The notes below the pieces were generated by a model. It searched no databases and was not told the origin of the DNA. It saw only the letters and a list, made by a program, of their open reading frames with translations. A stretch of DNA of 64,000 nucleotides from Brevibacterium atlanticum (lineage in GTDB: Bacteria > Actinomycetota > Actinomycetes > Actinomycetales > Brevibacteriaceae): the NCBI RefSeq assembly GCF_011617245.1, contig NZ_CP050152.1, positions 1,798,001 through 1,862,000 of the forward strand. The letters run 5' to 3'. Positions within the stretch are counted from its first letter, which is position 1, and each line of letters begins with the position of its first letter. Shown in pieces: positions 25,300 through 33,611 of the stretch. A program made the position numbers and the translations under genes.

Positions 25300-26385
25300 T
25301 CAGAGTGCGGTGAACGCGGAGGTGAAGTCCGGGGCGATCTCGCTCAGGCTCGGCGGCTGCTGCCATGTGGGGTCGGCCGGGACTGTCGAGGAGTGGGCGT
25401 CGAGGATCGCCAGACCCAGGGCGTCGGCGGCGGCTGCGGTGATGTTCACGAGTTCGCGGTTGGCGGAGTCGAAGTCCGATGGCAGAGCGCGGGAACCGGT
25501 GGCGATGCCGAACACCGTGTCGCCGTCGTAGAGCGTGTGCGACGGCTGCACCGCGCGGGCGATTCCGGTATGTGCCCCCGAGGCCATCCGCGTCACCTGT
25601 GCCGGATCGAGGCGGGCATCGGTGGCGACGACCGCGATCGTCGTGTTCTTCGCTGCGGTCTTGGCATCCGGCACGGGAGCAGCCGGCAGGTCGTGGATGC
25701 AAGGAAGGTCGAGGTGCAGTGATCGCAGCAGCGGATCCAACCACAGGCCGCCCGCCGGTGTGCCGATCGTGCCCAGGGAGTTCGCGGCCACGAGAGCGGC
25801 GACGGTGATGCCTCCGGGCAGTCGGATCGCAAAGGACCCGAGTCCGCTGCGCAGACTCTGGAACCCCGAACGAGCCCCGGTGCCGGCACCGAGGCTGCCC
25901 CGCACCTCGGCCTCCGCCTGCGACAGCGCCGTCCGCGCGGCCAGCGCTCCCTCGGCCGGAGTCGGAGGGGAGACGGTGCCGTCGCCGCGTCCGAGATCGT
26001 AGATCGCAGCCGCGGGAACGATGGGAACGACGGCATCGGAGAGCCCGGGAGCCGGGAACCCGAGCCCCGCCTCGGCGAGGGTGTCGACGACCCCGCCCAC
26101 GGCGTTCAGTCCCCAGGCGGACCCGCCGGTGAGGACGATGGCATCGGCGCCGTAGGAATGGGTGCCCGGGGCGATGACATCGGTCTCCCGGGTTGCAGGC
26201 CCGCCACCGCGGACATCGACGCCGACGGTGGATCCGGGCGGAGGCAGGACGACGCTCAGCCCGGTCAGTCGGGTGCGCTTGAACTCGTCGGCATGGCCGA
26301 GGCGGATGCCGGGGATCTCGAGGATCCCGCGACCGCGGACGGGGCCCGGTCTGGGGTCGGCCGTCGTTCCGCCGTCCTCGGTCAT
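25300..26385 (-). CDS. P1 family peptidase (DmpA/S58-like)
   Basis: Member of the DmpA/ornithine acetyltransferase-like N-terminal nucleophile fold; such enzymes act as aminopeptidases or D-esterases. Length is 361 residues. Motifs are IPGIRLGHADEF (start of the family), GGGPATRETDVIAPG, AIVLTGGSAWGLNAVGGVV and, near residue 245, VAALVAANSLGTIGTPAGG, where the Asn-Ser step is the expected self-cleavage site before the catalytic serine. The stop of the upstream pepP gene overlaps this start by 4 bases, so the two peptidases are co-translated. Substrate unknown. Confidence 0.88.
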   Translation of the reverse strand: MTEDGGTTADPRPGPVRGRGILEIPGIRLGHADEFKRTRLTGLSVVLPPPGSTVGVDVRGGGPATRETDVIAPGTHSYGADAIVLTGGSAWGLNAVGGVVDTLAEAGLGFPAPGLSDAVVPIVPAAAIYDLGRGDGTVSPPTPAEGALAARTALSQAEAEVRGSLGAGTGARSGFQSLRSGLGSFAIRLPGGITVAALVAANSLGTIGTPAGGLWLDPLLRSLHLDLPCIHDLPAAPVPDAKTAAKNTTIAVVATDARLDPAQVTRMASGAHTGIARAVQPSHTLYDGDTVFGIATGSRALPSDFDSANRELVNITAAAADALGLAILDAHSSTVPADPTWQQPPSLSEIAPDFTSAFTAL

Positions 26386-27896
26386 CGTCCCTGGACCCAG
26401 GCCTCGACCTCGGCGCGGGTGCGCGGGAAGGCGGCGGAGAGGTTCTCCACCCCGTCGCCGGTGACCAGGACGTCGTCTTCGATGCGCACCCCGTTGCCGC
26501 GGAACTCCTCGGGCAGCAGCAGGTCATCGGCCTTGAAGTACAGGCCGGGTTCGATGGTGAAGACCATTCCCGGTTCGAGCGTGGCATCGAGGTACATCTC
26601 GGCCCTGGCCTGAGCACAGTCGTGGACGTCGAGTCCGAGGTGGTGGCTGGTGCCGTGGACCATCCACCGCCTGTGCTGCTGGCCCTCGGGGGAGAGGGAC
26701 TCGGCGGCGGAGACGGGCAGGATGCCGAAGGCTTCGAGACGTTCGGCGATGACTTCCATGGCCGCCTCGTGGACCTCCCGGAACTTCACCGGACGCTGCG
26801 CATGTTCGGCGGCGACGGAGAACGCGGCGTCGGAGGCGGCGAGGACGGCGTCGTAGATCTTCGCCTGCACTTCGGTGAAGGTGCCCGAGACCGGCAGCGT
26901 GCGGGTGATGTCGGCGGTGTAGAGGGAGTCGGCTTCGGCTCCGGCGTCGACGAGGACGAGATCGCCGTCCCTGACCACCCCGTCGTTGCGGATCCAGTGC
27001 AGGGTGCAGGCGTGGTCACCGGAGGCTGCGATGGTGTCGTAGCCGACGCCGTTGCCGTCGGAGCGGGCGGCGGTCTCGAACGCGGTTTCGATGATGCGCT
27101 CCCCGCGGCGGTGACCCACCGCCTTCGGCAGCGCGGCGACGACGTTGTCGAAGCCCGCACGGGTGATCGCGACGGCCTCGCGCAGGGCGTCGATCTCGTG
27201 GTCGTCCTTGATCAGTCGCAGTTCGGAGAGCATCTGCGCCAGTTCCTCGTCACCGGCCTCGGACGTCTCGAGATCGGCCTGGACCTGCGTCCGGGCCAGG
27301 TCGATGACGCCGTCGATGCGGGCATCGGCCTGGCGGACCAGGCGCACCGAGATGGCCCCGAGGTCCTTCGTGATGGCATCGTCGACGATCGCGGAGTTCT
27401 CTGTGGCGATGCCGGTCATCGTCGACATGGCCTGCAGATCGGCACGCGGACCGACCCAGTATTCGCCGTAGCGCGCATCGGAGAAGAACTCCTCGGTGTC
27501 GGCTCCGGCGCGAGGGCGGAAGTAAAGGGTGACGTCGTGGCCGTCCTCGTTCGGTTCGAAGACGAGCACGGCGTCGGGCTCGGAATCGGTCTCGAGGCCG
27601 GTGAGGTGGATGAACGCCGAGTGTGCGCGGAAGCGGTAGTCGGTGTCGTTGGAGCGGACCTTGAGCCCACCGGCGGGAACGACGAGGCGCTCGCCGGGGA
27701 AGGCGGCCGAGACCTGGGCACGACGCGCGGGGGTGAAGCCGGCGGCGGCGAGGGCCTCTGCGTTGAGCGGGGTCCGATCCCAACCGGAGGCGACGAAGTC
27801 GCGGAAGGCCTGGGAGTTCGGGCGATGCGAGCGGTTGTTGACGCGGTCTGCGAGTGCTTGAGTCGACTCTTGAGTGTCGGGGTTCTGCTCAGTCAT
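26382..27896 (-). CDS. pepP: Xaa-Pro aminopeptidase (M24B, aminopeptidase P)
   Basis: A dinuclear metallopeptidase releasing an N-terminal residue before proline. The 504 residues comprise an N-terminal creatinase-like domain (FPGERLVVPAGGLKVRSNDT, DYRFRAHSAFIHLTGL) and a pita-bread domain. Metal ligands are present in order: two aspartates in VDAGAEADSLYTADITRTLP, histidine in HGTSHHLGLDVHD, glutamate in TIEPGLYF, and glutamate in RIEDDVLVTGDG. It forms an operon with the downstream P1 peptidase, suggesting shared peptide salvage. It is divergent from the PHP gene across 79 bases. Confidence 0.95.
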   Translation of the reverse strand: MTEQNPDTQESTQALADRVNNRSHRPNSQAFRDFVASGWDRTPLNAEALAAAGFTPARRAQVSAAFPGERLVVPAGGLKVRSNDTDYRFRAHSAFIHLTGLETDSEPDAVLVFEPNEDGHDVTLYFRPRAGADTEEFFSDARYGEYWVGPRADLQAMSTMTGIATENSAIVDDAITKDLGAISVRLVRQADARIDGVIDLARTQVQADLETSEAGDEELAQMLSELRLIKDDHEIDALREAVAITRAGFDNVVAALPKAVGHRRGERIIETAFETAARSDGNGVGYDTIAASGDHACTLHWIRNDGVVRDGDLVLVDAGAEADSLYTADITRTLPVSGTFTEVQAKIYDAVLAASDAAFSVAAEHAQRPVKFREVHEAAMEVIAERLEAFGILPVSAAESLSPEGQQHRRWMVHGTSHHLGLDVHDCAQARAEMYLDATLEPGMVFTIEPGLYFKADDLLLPEEFRGNGVRIEDDVLVTGDGVENLSAAFPRTRAEVEAWVQGR

Positions 27897-27975
27897 GACC
27901 CCAGTCTAGGCGGACTCACCGACATCGCGCCCGCGGGTGGAAAGCGGGAACGACAGTTGCAGATAGACTGTGACC

Positions 27976-28833
27976 ATGGTCATCGATCTCCATGTGCACA
28001 CCGCATTCTCGGACGGGACCCAGACCCCTTCCGAACTCATCTCCGAAGCGTCGATGGAGGGCATCGACGTCCTCGGCATCACCGACCACGACACCACTGC
28101 GGGGTGGACGCCGGCCGTCGACGCAGCACGGGTCTACGGGCTCGGTCTCGTCCGCGGAATGGAGATCTCCTGTCGCTACGAGGGCATCAGCGTGCACCTG
28201 CTGTCCTACCTCCATGATCCGTACGACACCGGGCTCGCCGAGGTGGTGCAGGAGACGCGCAGGGCGCGGGTCCAGCGCACTCACCTCATCATCGAGCGTC
28301 TCGCCGAGGACTATCCCATCGACATGGACGCCGTACTCTCGGTCTCGGGCGAAGACGCGACGATCGGCCGCCCGCACATCGCCGACGCCCTGGTCGCCGC
28401 GGGCGTGGTGGACAATCGCACAGAGGCGTTCTCGTCGATCCTGTCCAGCCACGGCAAATATCACGTGGCGCTGCCGACGATCGACCCGATCACCGCGATC
28501 GGCCTGATCAGAGAGGCCGGGGGAGTCTCGGTCTTCGCCCATCCCCGTGCGGCGATGCGCGGACGAGTGGTGCCCGATTCGGCGATGGCCGAGTTCATCG
28601 CGGCGGGCCTCGACGGGCTCGAGGTCGACCACCGGGACAATCCACCGCAGGAACGTGAGTCGATGCGCAGGCTCGCCCACGAACACGATCTCATCATCAC
28701 CGGGTCGAGCGACTACCACGGGACGGGAAAGCCGAACCGCCTCGGCGAGCACGTCACCACCGATCACATGCTCGCGAAGCTCATCGAGCGTGCGTCCTCA
28801 CGCCCCGGCGGCGTCGACTTCATCCAGGGCTGA
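27976..28833 (+). CDS. PHP-domain phosphoesterase
   Basis: A metal-dependent phosphoesterase of the polymerase-and-histidinol-phosphatase family, 285 residues, similar to 3',5'-nucleoside bisphosphate phosphatases (RnmV/YciV-like). Ligand motifs are present: DLHVHTAFSDG at the start, GITDHDTTAGW near residue 35, GMEISCRYEG, SVFAHPRAAM near 185, and GSSDYHG near 240. The ATG at 27976 is preferred; a GTG two codons earlier is possible. Substrate not certain. It converges with the acyltransferase gene, with 9 bases between stops. Confidence 0.92.
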   Translation: MVIDLHVHTAFSDGTQTPSELISEASMEGIDVLGITDHDTTAGWTPAVDAARVYGLGLVRGMEISCRYEGISVHLLSYLHDPYDTGLAEVVQETRRARVQRTHLIIERLAEDYPIDMDAVLSVSGEDATIGRPHIADALVAAGVVDNRTEAFSSILSSHGKYHVALPTIDPITAIGLIREAGGVSVFAHPRAAMRGRVVPDSAMAEFIAAGLDGLEVDHRDNPPQERESMRRLAHEHDLIITGSSDYHGTGKPNRLGEHVTTDHMLAKLIERASSRPGGVDFIQG

Positions 28834-28842
28834 GAGCCAGGC

Positions 28843-29979
28843 TCAGCCGAGGAGTCGGCGCAGGTGGAGCCTGCCCCAGGCGAGGCTGAGTGTGTAGGAC
28901 ACTGCCGCCATGAGGGTGAGGTATCCGAGGTATTGGACGACGAGGAGAACAGGTCCGGCCTCGACGTCGTAGAGGTGCTCGAAGAAGAGCTCGAGAAAGA
29001 ACACGTGGACGAGGAACGCGCCGAATGAGGCCGAGGCCAGTCGTGTGAACACCTTCTTGGTCCGATCGCCGAGGCGGATCCGCGAGACGATGAGGATGAC
29101 GCTGATCGCGAGGCCGATGATGAGCGGGTTCGCATTCGCAATCGGATACTCCCGCTGGGACTCCCACCACAGCACCCCGAGGGCCGAGACGGCGAAGAGC
29201 AGGCACAGCGTCCAGATCGGCGGACGCAGCTCATGAGCGTGCTGGATGACGAAGGCGCCGATGACGAAGTAGACGACCTGGTAGGTTGCGAAGCCCCATT
29301 TCCACGCGTTCTGCTCCGACCCGATGATCTCGAGCACGAAGGGGGCCCAGACGGTCGATCCCCCGAGCACGAGTGCCAACGCCGCGAGCTTCCAGGGGCG
29401 TCCGCCCTTCCAGAACAGGACGAGAGTGCCGAAGACGAGGATGAGCGGAATATACGCATAGAGATACCACAGGTGGAATGCGGGACGACCGGCTTCGAGG
29501 AGGCTGCGGACGAGGTCGTGCCGGACGTTCACCTCGTCGGTGTCGAAGAGGTTGAAACCGAGGACGAAGATCACCGACCATGCGGCGAGAGGAACCAGGT
29601 GCCGGACGATGCGATCCCACATCTTCGCCTCGGTGCGCGGCGGAGCACCCGCAAGGACCGCCCAACCGGCGATCATGAAGAACATGGGCACGGCCCAGGG
29701 ATTGACCGCCTCGGCGAGGTGACCGAGCCACCAGGCATTGCTGCCCTCCTCGCTGCGGCCGATGAGCACACCTCCGGAGTGGCCGACCATGACGGTGATT
29801 CCGGCGAGGACGCGCATGACGTCGATGTCATGGCGGTGGGCCTTCCGGGGGCGAGCCGCAACCCGGGGGGCACCGTCGGTTGTCGAAGGCTCGGCGAGCT
29901 GTTCGCCGGCAGGGGAGGAGTCGACGACTCGGGTGGGTGCTTCCGGGGGCTGGGCGGCGAAGCGGCGTGAACCCAACAA
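28843..29979 (-). CDS. Acyltransferase-3 family membrane protein
   Basis: A polytopic protein of 378 residues with about ten hydrophobic segments (for example NPWAVPMFFMIAGWAVL, LAAWSVIFVLGFNLF, YAYIPLILVFGTLVLFW, VVYFVIGAFVIQHA). The N-terminal family motif DVMRVLAGITVMVGHSGG near residue 60 carries the conserved histidine of the acyltransferase-3 (OafA/WecH-like) fold. It likely O-acylates a cell-surface sugar or glycolipid; donor and acceptor are unknown. The first 55 residues are cytoplasmic and low in complexity. It is transcribed alone, downstream of a terminator after the helicase gene. Confidence 0.85.
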   Translation of the reverse strand: MLGSRRFAAQPPEAPTRVVDSSPAGEQLAEPSTTDGAPRVAARPRKAHRHDIDVMRVLAGITVMVGHSGGVLIGRSEEGSNAWWLGHLAEAVNPWAVPMFFMIAGWAVLAGAPPRTEAKMWDRIVRHLVPLAAWSVIFVLGFNLFDTDEVNVRHDLVRSLLEAGRPAFHLWYLYAYIPLILVFGTLVLFWKGGRPWKLAALALVLGGSTVWAPFVLEIIGSEQNAWKWGFATYQVVYFVIGAFVIQHAHELRPPIWTLCLLFAVSALGVLWWESQREYPIANANPLIIGLAISVILIVSRIRLGDRTKKVFTRLASASFGAFLVHVFFLELFFEHLYDVEAGPVLLVVQYLGYLTLMAAVSYTLSLAWGRLHLRRLLG

Positions 29980-30075
29980 TGACTCACTCTCGTTCGTGAT
30001 CGGCGACAGGACGTCCGGTCAGTATCGAGGAGCGAATTGAACAGTGTCGGGGGTCGAATTGAACGCAGGATGAAC

Positions 30076-30109
30076 GACAGGGCCCCGATCTCTCGGCCGG
30101 GGCCCTGTC
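30076..30109 (-). terminator. Terminator after the DEAD-box helicase gene
   Basis: GACAGGGCCCC (30076-30086) pairs perfectly with GGGGCCCTGTC (30099-30109), an 11-bp stem with a 12-base loop. It lies 10 bases beyond the helicase stop on the minus strand and upstream of the acyltransferase start. Confidence 0.8.
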
Positions 30110-30119
30110 AACGGTGGTT

Positions 30120-31649
30120 TCAGCCTTCGCCGGCCTCGGTGGACGAGTGGCCACCCTGTCCGCCCTGGCCGCGGTTGACGGTCCTGCCGCCGCGGGTGCG
30201 ACGACGCTGACGCTGGCGGCGCGGCTTGCGCTCACCGTCACCGGTGTCGGAGGACCCGCCGCGACGGTCGGAGGAGCCGCCTCGGCGATCGGATGAGCGG
30301 TCGGACGAACGGGAGCGACTCGAGCGTCGACGATCTGAGCCGTGGGACTTCTCAGCCGAACCCTCGTCCCCGCCCTCGGGATGCTGGCGCGGCAGACGGC
30401 CCTTCGTCCCCTTCGGGATGCCGAGGTCGGAGAAGAAGTGCGGTGACGTCGAATAGGTCTCGGCGGGTTCGTCGAAATCGAGGCCGAGAGCCTTGTTGAT
30501 CAGCCGCCAGCGCGGCATGTCGTCCCAATCGACGAGGGTGACGGCGACGCCCGAGTGCCCGGCGCGACCGGTGCGGCCGATGCGGTGGACGTAGGTCTTC
30601 TCATCCTCGGGGCACTGGTAGTTGACCACGTGCGTGACGTCGTCGATGTCGATCCCGCGGGCGGCGACATCGGTGGCCACGAGGACATCGACCCTGCCGT
30701 CGCGGAACGATTTCAGGGCCTTCTCACGCTGCGCCTGGCCGAGGTCGCCGTGGAGCGCCTTGACAGCGAATCCGCGGTCTTCGAGTTCGGCGGCGAGCTT
30801 GTCGGCGGTGCGCTTGGTGCGGGTGAAGATGATGGTCCGTCCGCGGCCCTCGGCCTGGAGCATGCGGGCGACGAGCTCGCTCTTGTCCATCGAATGGGCG
30901 CGGTAGACGAACTGGGTGGTGTTCTTGCCCGTCAGCGACAGGTCCTCATGATCCTGCGCGCGGATGTGGGTGGGCTGGTTCATGTAGCGGCGGGCCAGGG
31001 TGATGACCGCGCCGGGCATCGTCGCGGAGAACAGCATCGTCTGCCGGTGAGCGGGCACCGCGTTGATGATCTTCTCCACATCGGGCAGGAACCCGAGGTC
31101 GAGCATCTCATCGGCCTCGTCGAGGACAACGGTGCGGACCCGGTGGAGCTTGAGGATCTTGCGCCCGTAGAGGTCGAGGAGGCGACCCGGGGTGCCGACG
31201 ACGACGTCGACTCCTGCCTTGAGGCGGTTGATCTGCGGATCGAAGTCCATGCCGCCGTAGATCGTCATGATGTCGATATCGCGCTGCACCGAGGCGGTGA
31301 CGAGATCGGCGGCGACCTGTTTCGCGAGCTCACGGGTGGGAACGACGACGAGTGCCTGCGGCAGCCGCTGCTCCGTCGCATCGCCGACGCTGTCGGGGGT
31401 GGCTTCAGGGTTCGACGTGACCGAGGAGTCCTCGGTCCTGCCGACGACCCGCTGGAGCAGGGGGATGCCGAATCCCAGGGTCTTTCCGGTGCCGGTCTTG
31501 GCCTGCCCGATGATGTCGGCGCCCGAGAGCGCGACCGGCAGCGTCAGCGCCTGAATCGGGAAGGGATGGGTGATTCCTGCTGCGGCAAGTGAGGCCACGA
31601 TGGGTCCGGCGACTCCCAGGTCCGCGAAATCCGCTTCTGTCTCCGCCAT
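30120..31649 (-). CDS. DEAD-box ATP-dependent RNA helicase (RhlE-like)
   Basis: Unwinds RNA in ribosome assembly, decay or cold adaptation. From the ATG preceded by AAAGGAG the protein has 509 residues. Motifs in order: Q-motif region [16 protein letters not shown], motif [12 protein letters not shown], Ia [58 protein letters not shown]. The last 100 residues are a disordered Ser/Arg/Gly-rich tail ([30 protein letters not shown]), an RNA-binding extension usual in actinobacterial helicases. It is divergent from the ferritin-like gene with 61 bases between, as Rv3211 and Rv3210c are in mycobacteria. Confidence 0.95.
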   Translation of the reverse strand: MAETEADFADLGVAGPIVASLAAAGITHPFPIQALTLPVALSGADIIGQAKTGTGKTLGFGIPLLQRVVGRTEDSSVTSNPEATPDSVGDATEQRLPQALVVVPTRELAKQVAADLVTASVQRDIDIMTIYGGMDFDPQINRLKAGVDVVVGTPGRLLDLYGRKILKLHRVRTVVLDEADEMLDLGFLPDVEKIINAVPAHRQTMLFSATMPGAVITLARRYMNQPTHIRAQDHEDLSLTGKNTTQFVYRAHSMDKSELVARMLQAEGRGRTIIFTRTKRTADKLAAELEDRGFAVKALHGDLGQAQREKALKSFRDGRVDVLVATDVAARGIDIDDVTHVVNYQCPEDEKTYVHRIGRTGRAGHSGVAVTLVDWDDMPRWRLINKALGLDFDEPAETYSTSPHFFSDLGIPKGTKGRLPRQHPEGGDEGSAEKSHGSDRRRSSRSRSSDRSSDRRGGSSDRRGGSSDTGDGERKPRRQRQRRRTRGGRTVNRGQGGQGGHSSTEAGEG

Positions 31650-31710
31650 ATTCCAAACTCCTTTGAGCGCATGAGCGCTTGTCATGGGTGCGAACCGGTA
31701 GTCTTGCACT

Positions 31711-32343
31711 ATGCCCGATTCTGTCCCATTGGCCGGTAATGATGCTGCGACGCTCGCACTTGTGGCGTTCGGCGAGCTGACCGGTTTCGAACGTATGGCC
31801 ACCAACGCAACGACCGCAGCGGATCTCGATGACAAGGTCATCTTGGCGCGGCTGGCCTCTCAGTCATTCGCGAACTTCGAACAGCTCTCACAGCACATCG
31901 ATCAGATGGGCCAGGATGTGATCGAGCTCTGTCAGCACTTCGAGCCGACATTCAGCACACTGGCTGAAAGGACTCGCCCTCGCGACTGGTACGAAAGCCT
32001 CATGAAGGGATTCGTCTTCGACGGAATCATGAATGATTTCTACCGCACTGCTGTGGACGAACTCGCGGAGCCCGGATACAGCCTGGCTATTGCAATTCTC
32101 GATGATACACGGGCCAGCGATTATGCGCGCAATCGTCTGACCTCCGAAGTGGCCCAGGACACGCAGCTGGCATCGCGTCTGGCGCTGTGGGGACGCAAGC
32201 TCGTCGCCGAGACCCTCGGCCGGGCCCGCAGCCTGCTCACCGATCCGTTCCTCGGCATCGACGAAGGCCTCGTCGTCGACCTCATCCCATCGGTGACGTC
32301 GAACCACTCGAAGCGGATGTCCGCCCTCGGACTCGTCGCCTGA
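31711..32343 (+). CDS. Ferritin-like fold protein (MiaE_2 family)
   Basis: A 210-residue helical protein of the family distantly related to the tRNA hydroxylase MiaE. The layout is recognisable: GELTGFERM near residue 21, FANFEQLSQHIDQM near 53, PRDWYESLMKGFVFDGIMNDFYR near 90-112, and ILDDTRASDYARNRL near 131. As I recall the family, the second helix carries an EFAHFE-type pair and the fourth an HAEF-type pair. Here these read SFANFE and ASDYA, so the di-iron site appears incomplete. It is divergent from the helicase and ends at a strong bidirectional terminator. Function unknown. Confidence 0.8.
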   Translation: MPDSVPLAGNDAATLALVAFGELTGFERMATNATTAADLDDKVILARLASQSFANFEQLSQHIDQMGQDVIELCQHFEPTFSTLAERTRPRDWYESLMKGFVFDGIMNDFYRTAVDELAEPGYSLAIAILDDTRASDYARNRLTSEVAQDTQLASRLALWGRKLVAETLGRARSLLTDPFLGIDEGLVVDLIPSVTSNHSKRMSALGLVA

Positions 32344-32484
32344 GAATTTCGCTCTGCGGCTGGGCACATCACGACTGTGCGTCGAAAGTGCATGCCCACT
32401 GCATTTGTGTGACGCGTGCACTTCTGGCCTACAGGACCAGCGTCGACACGCGATGCCGACTCACATGTCGGCCCATTACCCGCG

Positions 32485-32528
32485 GATACGGCAGGGCCCC
32501 GGTCATGTGACCGGGGCCCTGCCGTATC
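32485..32528. terminator. Bidirectional terminator, 21-bp perfect stem
   Basis: A 21-bp perfect inverted repeat (arms 32485-32505 and 32508-32528; outer end GATACGGCAGGGCCCC, loop TG) lies between the ferritin-like gene and the convergent DUF3107 gene. No gene is seen in the 140 bases between the ferritin-like stop and the hairpin. Confidence 0.88.
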
Positions 32529-32588
32529 GGTGCGGAGTTCGCGTCCCGTCGGAGGTCTGTACCGAGCGGGAGCGCGCAGGCGCAGCGC

Positions 32589-32810
32589 TCAGGCGCTGAA
32601 GCCGACCCGGCGAGCGGACTCTGCGCCGACCTCGATGTAGCCGAGCGAGCCGGCGGGGACGAAGATCTGGCGTCCCTTCGTGTCGGTGAAGGTCAGCAGC
32701 CCGTCGGACTGGATCTTCTCCTCGATGCGCGCGGCCAGGGCCTTCGCATCCTCGTCGGTTTCGAGGGTGATCTCACGCTGTGTCTGCTTGACGCCGATCT
32801 TGATTTCCAT
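32589..32810 (-). CDS. DUF3107 small protein (TB9.4-like)
   Basis: 73 residues (MEIKIGVKQTQREITLETDE; ends GYIEVGAESARRVGFSA). This is the actinobacterial DUF3107 family, whose mycobacterial member (Rv3208A, TB9.4) is known as an antigen without assigned function. Strand pattern suggests a small beta-alpha-beta fold. An AAGGAG-like site (reverse of ctcctt) precedes the ATG. It lies downstream of the TetR gene on the same strand after a 95-base gap, as in mycobacteria. Confidence 0.93.
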   Translation of the reverse strand: MEIKIGVKQTQREITLETDEDAKALAARIEEKIQSDGLLTFTDTKGRQIFVPAGSLGYIEVGAESARRVGFSA

Positions 32811-32905
32811 GGTGCTCCTTGTGCGGATCCTCGGGATGGTTGATGGGTTGGTCTGTCCTCAGCTTAACGTCAGTCGGAGGGCGTTTTCTTCCCGCCGGAT
32901 TCCGC

Positions 32906-33499
32906 TCAGCGCTGAGCGAAGGACTGCAGTCCGCCCCAGCTCATCTGCGTGAGCAGGGCGACCGCGGAGTCGACGTCGACACCGCGTTGGGAATCGATCT
33001 GCCTGACGACGACCTCGGCGGTCCCGATCAGGGCCCGGCACAGCAGCCGGGCCTCATCATCGCCCAGCCTGGCGAAGTGCTGCAGCGCCGTGACCACGCG
33101 TGCCGCCGAGCGTTCGCGCAGGGCGCGCAGCTTCTCCTCGGCCTTCGGCTCGTAGACATCGGAGTTGAAGATGATGACGAACTCTTCGCGGTGCGAGACG
33201 ACGAAGTCGAAATAGGCGCGATAGGTCGCACGTACCTGTTCCTGGGGATCCTTCGTCAGCTCCAGCGCCTCGGCGAGCCTGGAATCGAGGTGTGAGGCCG
33301 AGGCATCGATGAGCGCGAGGTAGAGATCCTGTTTGGAATCGAAGTGCTGGTAGAGCACAGGTTTGGACACACCAGCGGCTTCGGCGATCATGTCCATCGA
33401 GGTCGTGCGATATCCACGGGTAGCGAAGACGGAGCGGGCCACTCCCACCAGTTGGTCGCGGCGTTGGTCACGGGGCAATCTCTGTTGTGGACTCGACAT
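32906..33499 (-). CDS. TetR/AcrR-family transcriptional regulator
   Basis: 197 residues. The N-terminal helix-turn-helix spans about residues 12-55: VGVARSVFATRGYRTTSMDM and AGVSKPVLYQHFDSKQDLYLAL. The C-terminal ligand-binding region contains RATYRAYFDFVVSHREEFVIIF, typical of the actinobacterial regulator beside the DUF3107 gene (Rv3208 in mycobacteria). The ligand and target genes are unknown. The upstream region (33500-33611) is shared with the divergent adnA gene, so it could regulate itself or adnAB, but I found no clear operator palindrome. Confidence 0.92.
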   Translation of the reverse strand: MSSPQQRLPRDQRRDQLVGVARSVFATRGYRTTSMDMIAEAAGVSKPVLYQHFDSKQDLYLALIDASASHLDSRLAEALELTKDPQEQVRATYRAYFDFVVSHREEFVIIFNSDVYEPKAEEKLRALRERSAARVVTALQHFARLGDDEARLLCRALIGTAEVVVRQIDSQRGVDVDSAVALLTQMSWGGLQSFAQR

Positions 33500-33611
33500 T
33501 CTTCAATGTTACGCGACGTCACTGTCGGGTAACTGCATCCGCGTCTGTTCGGCGACGCGCCGGATCCGGCCGCGGGGGAGTCGTGTCAGCGCCTCGTGAT
33601 GGAATACGGGT

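Noticed and set aside
26622..28217. 531-codon plus-strand frame opposite pepP
   Set aside because: pepP has all five metal ligands on the minus strand; the opposite frame has no domain and runs into the PHP gene in a different frame.
30293..30499. Short plus-strand frames over the helicase tail
   Set aside because: Caused by the Arg/Ser-rich tail codons on the minus strand.
31650..31841. 64-codon N-terminal extension of the DEAD-box helicase
   Set aside because: The ATG at 31649 has AAAGGAG at the right spacing and begins the conserved domain; the extension overlaps the divergent ferritin-like gene.
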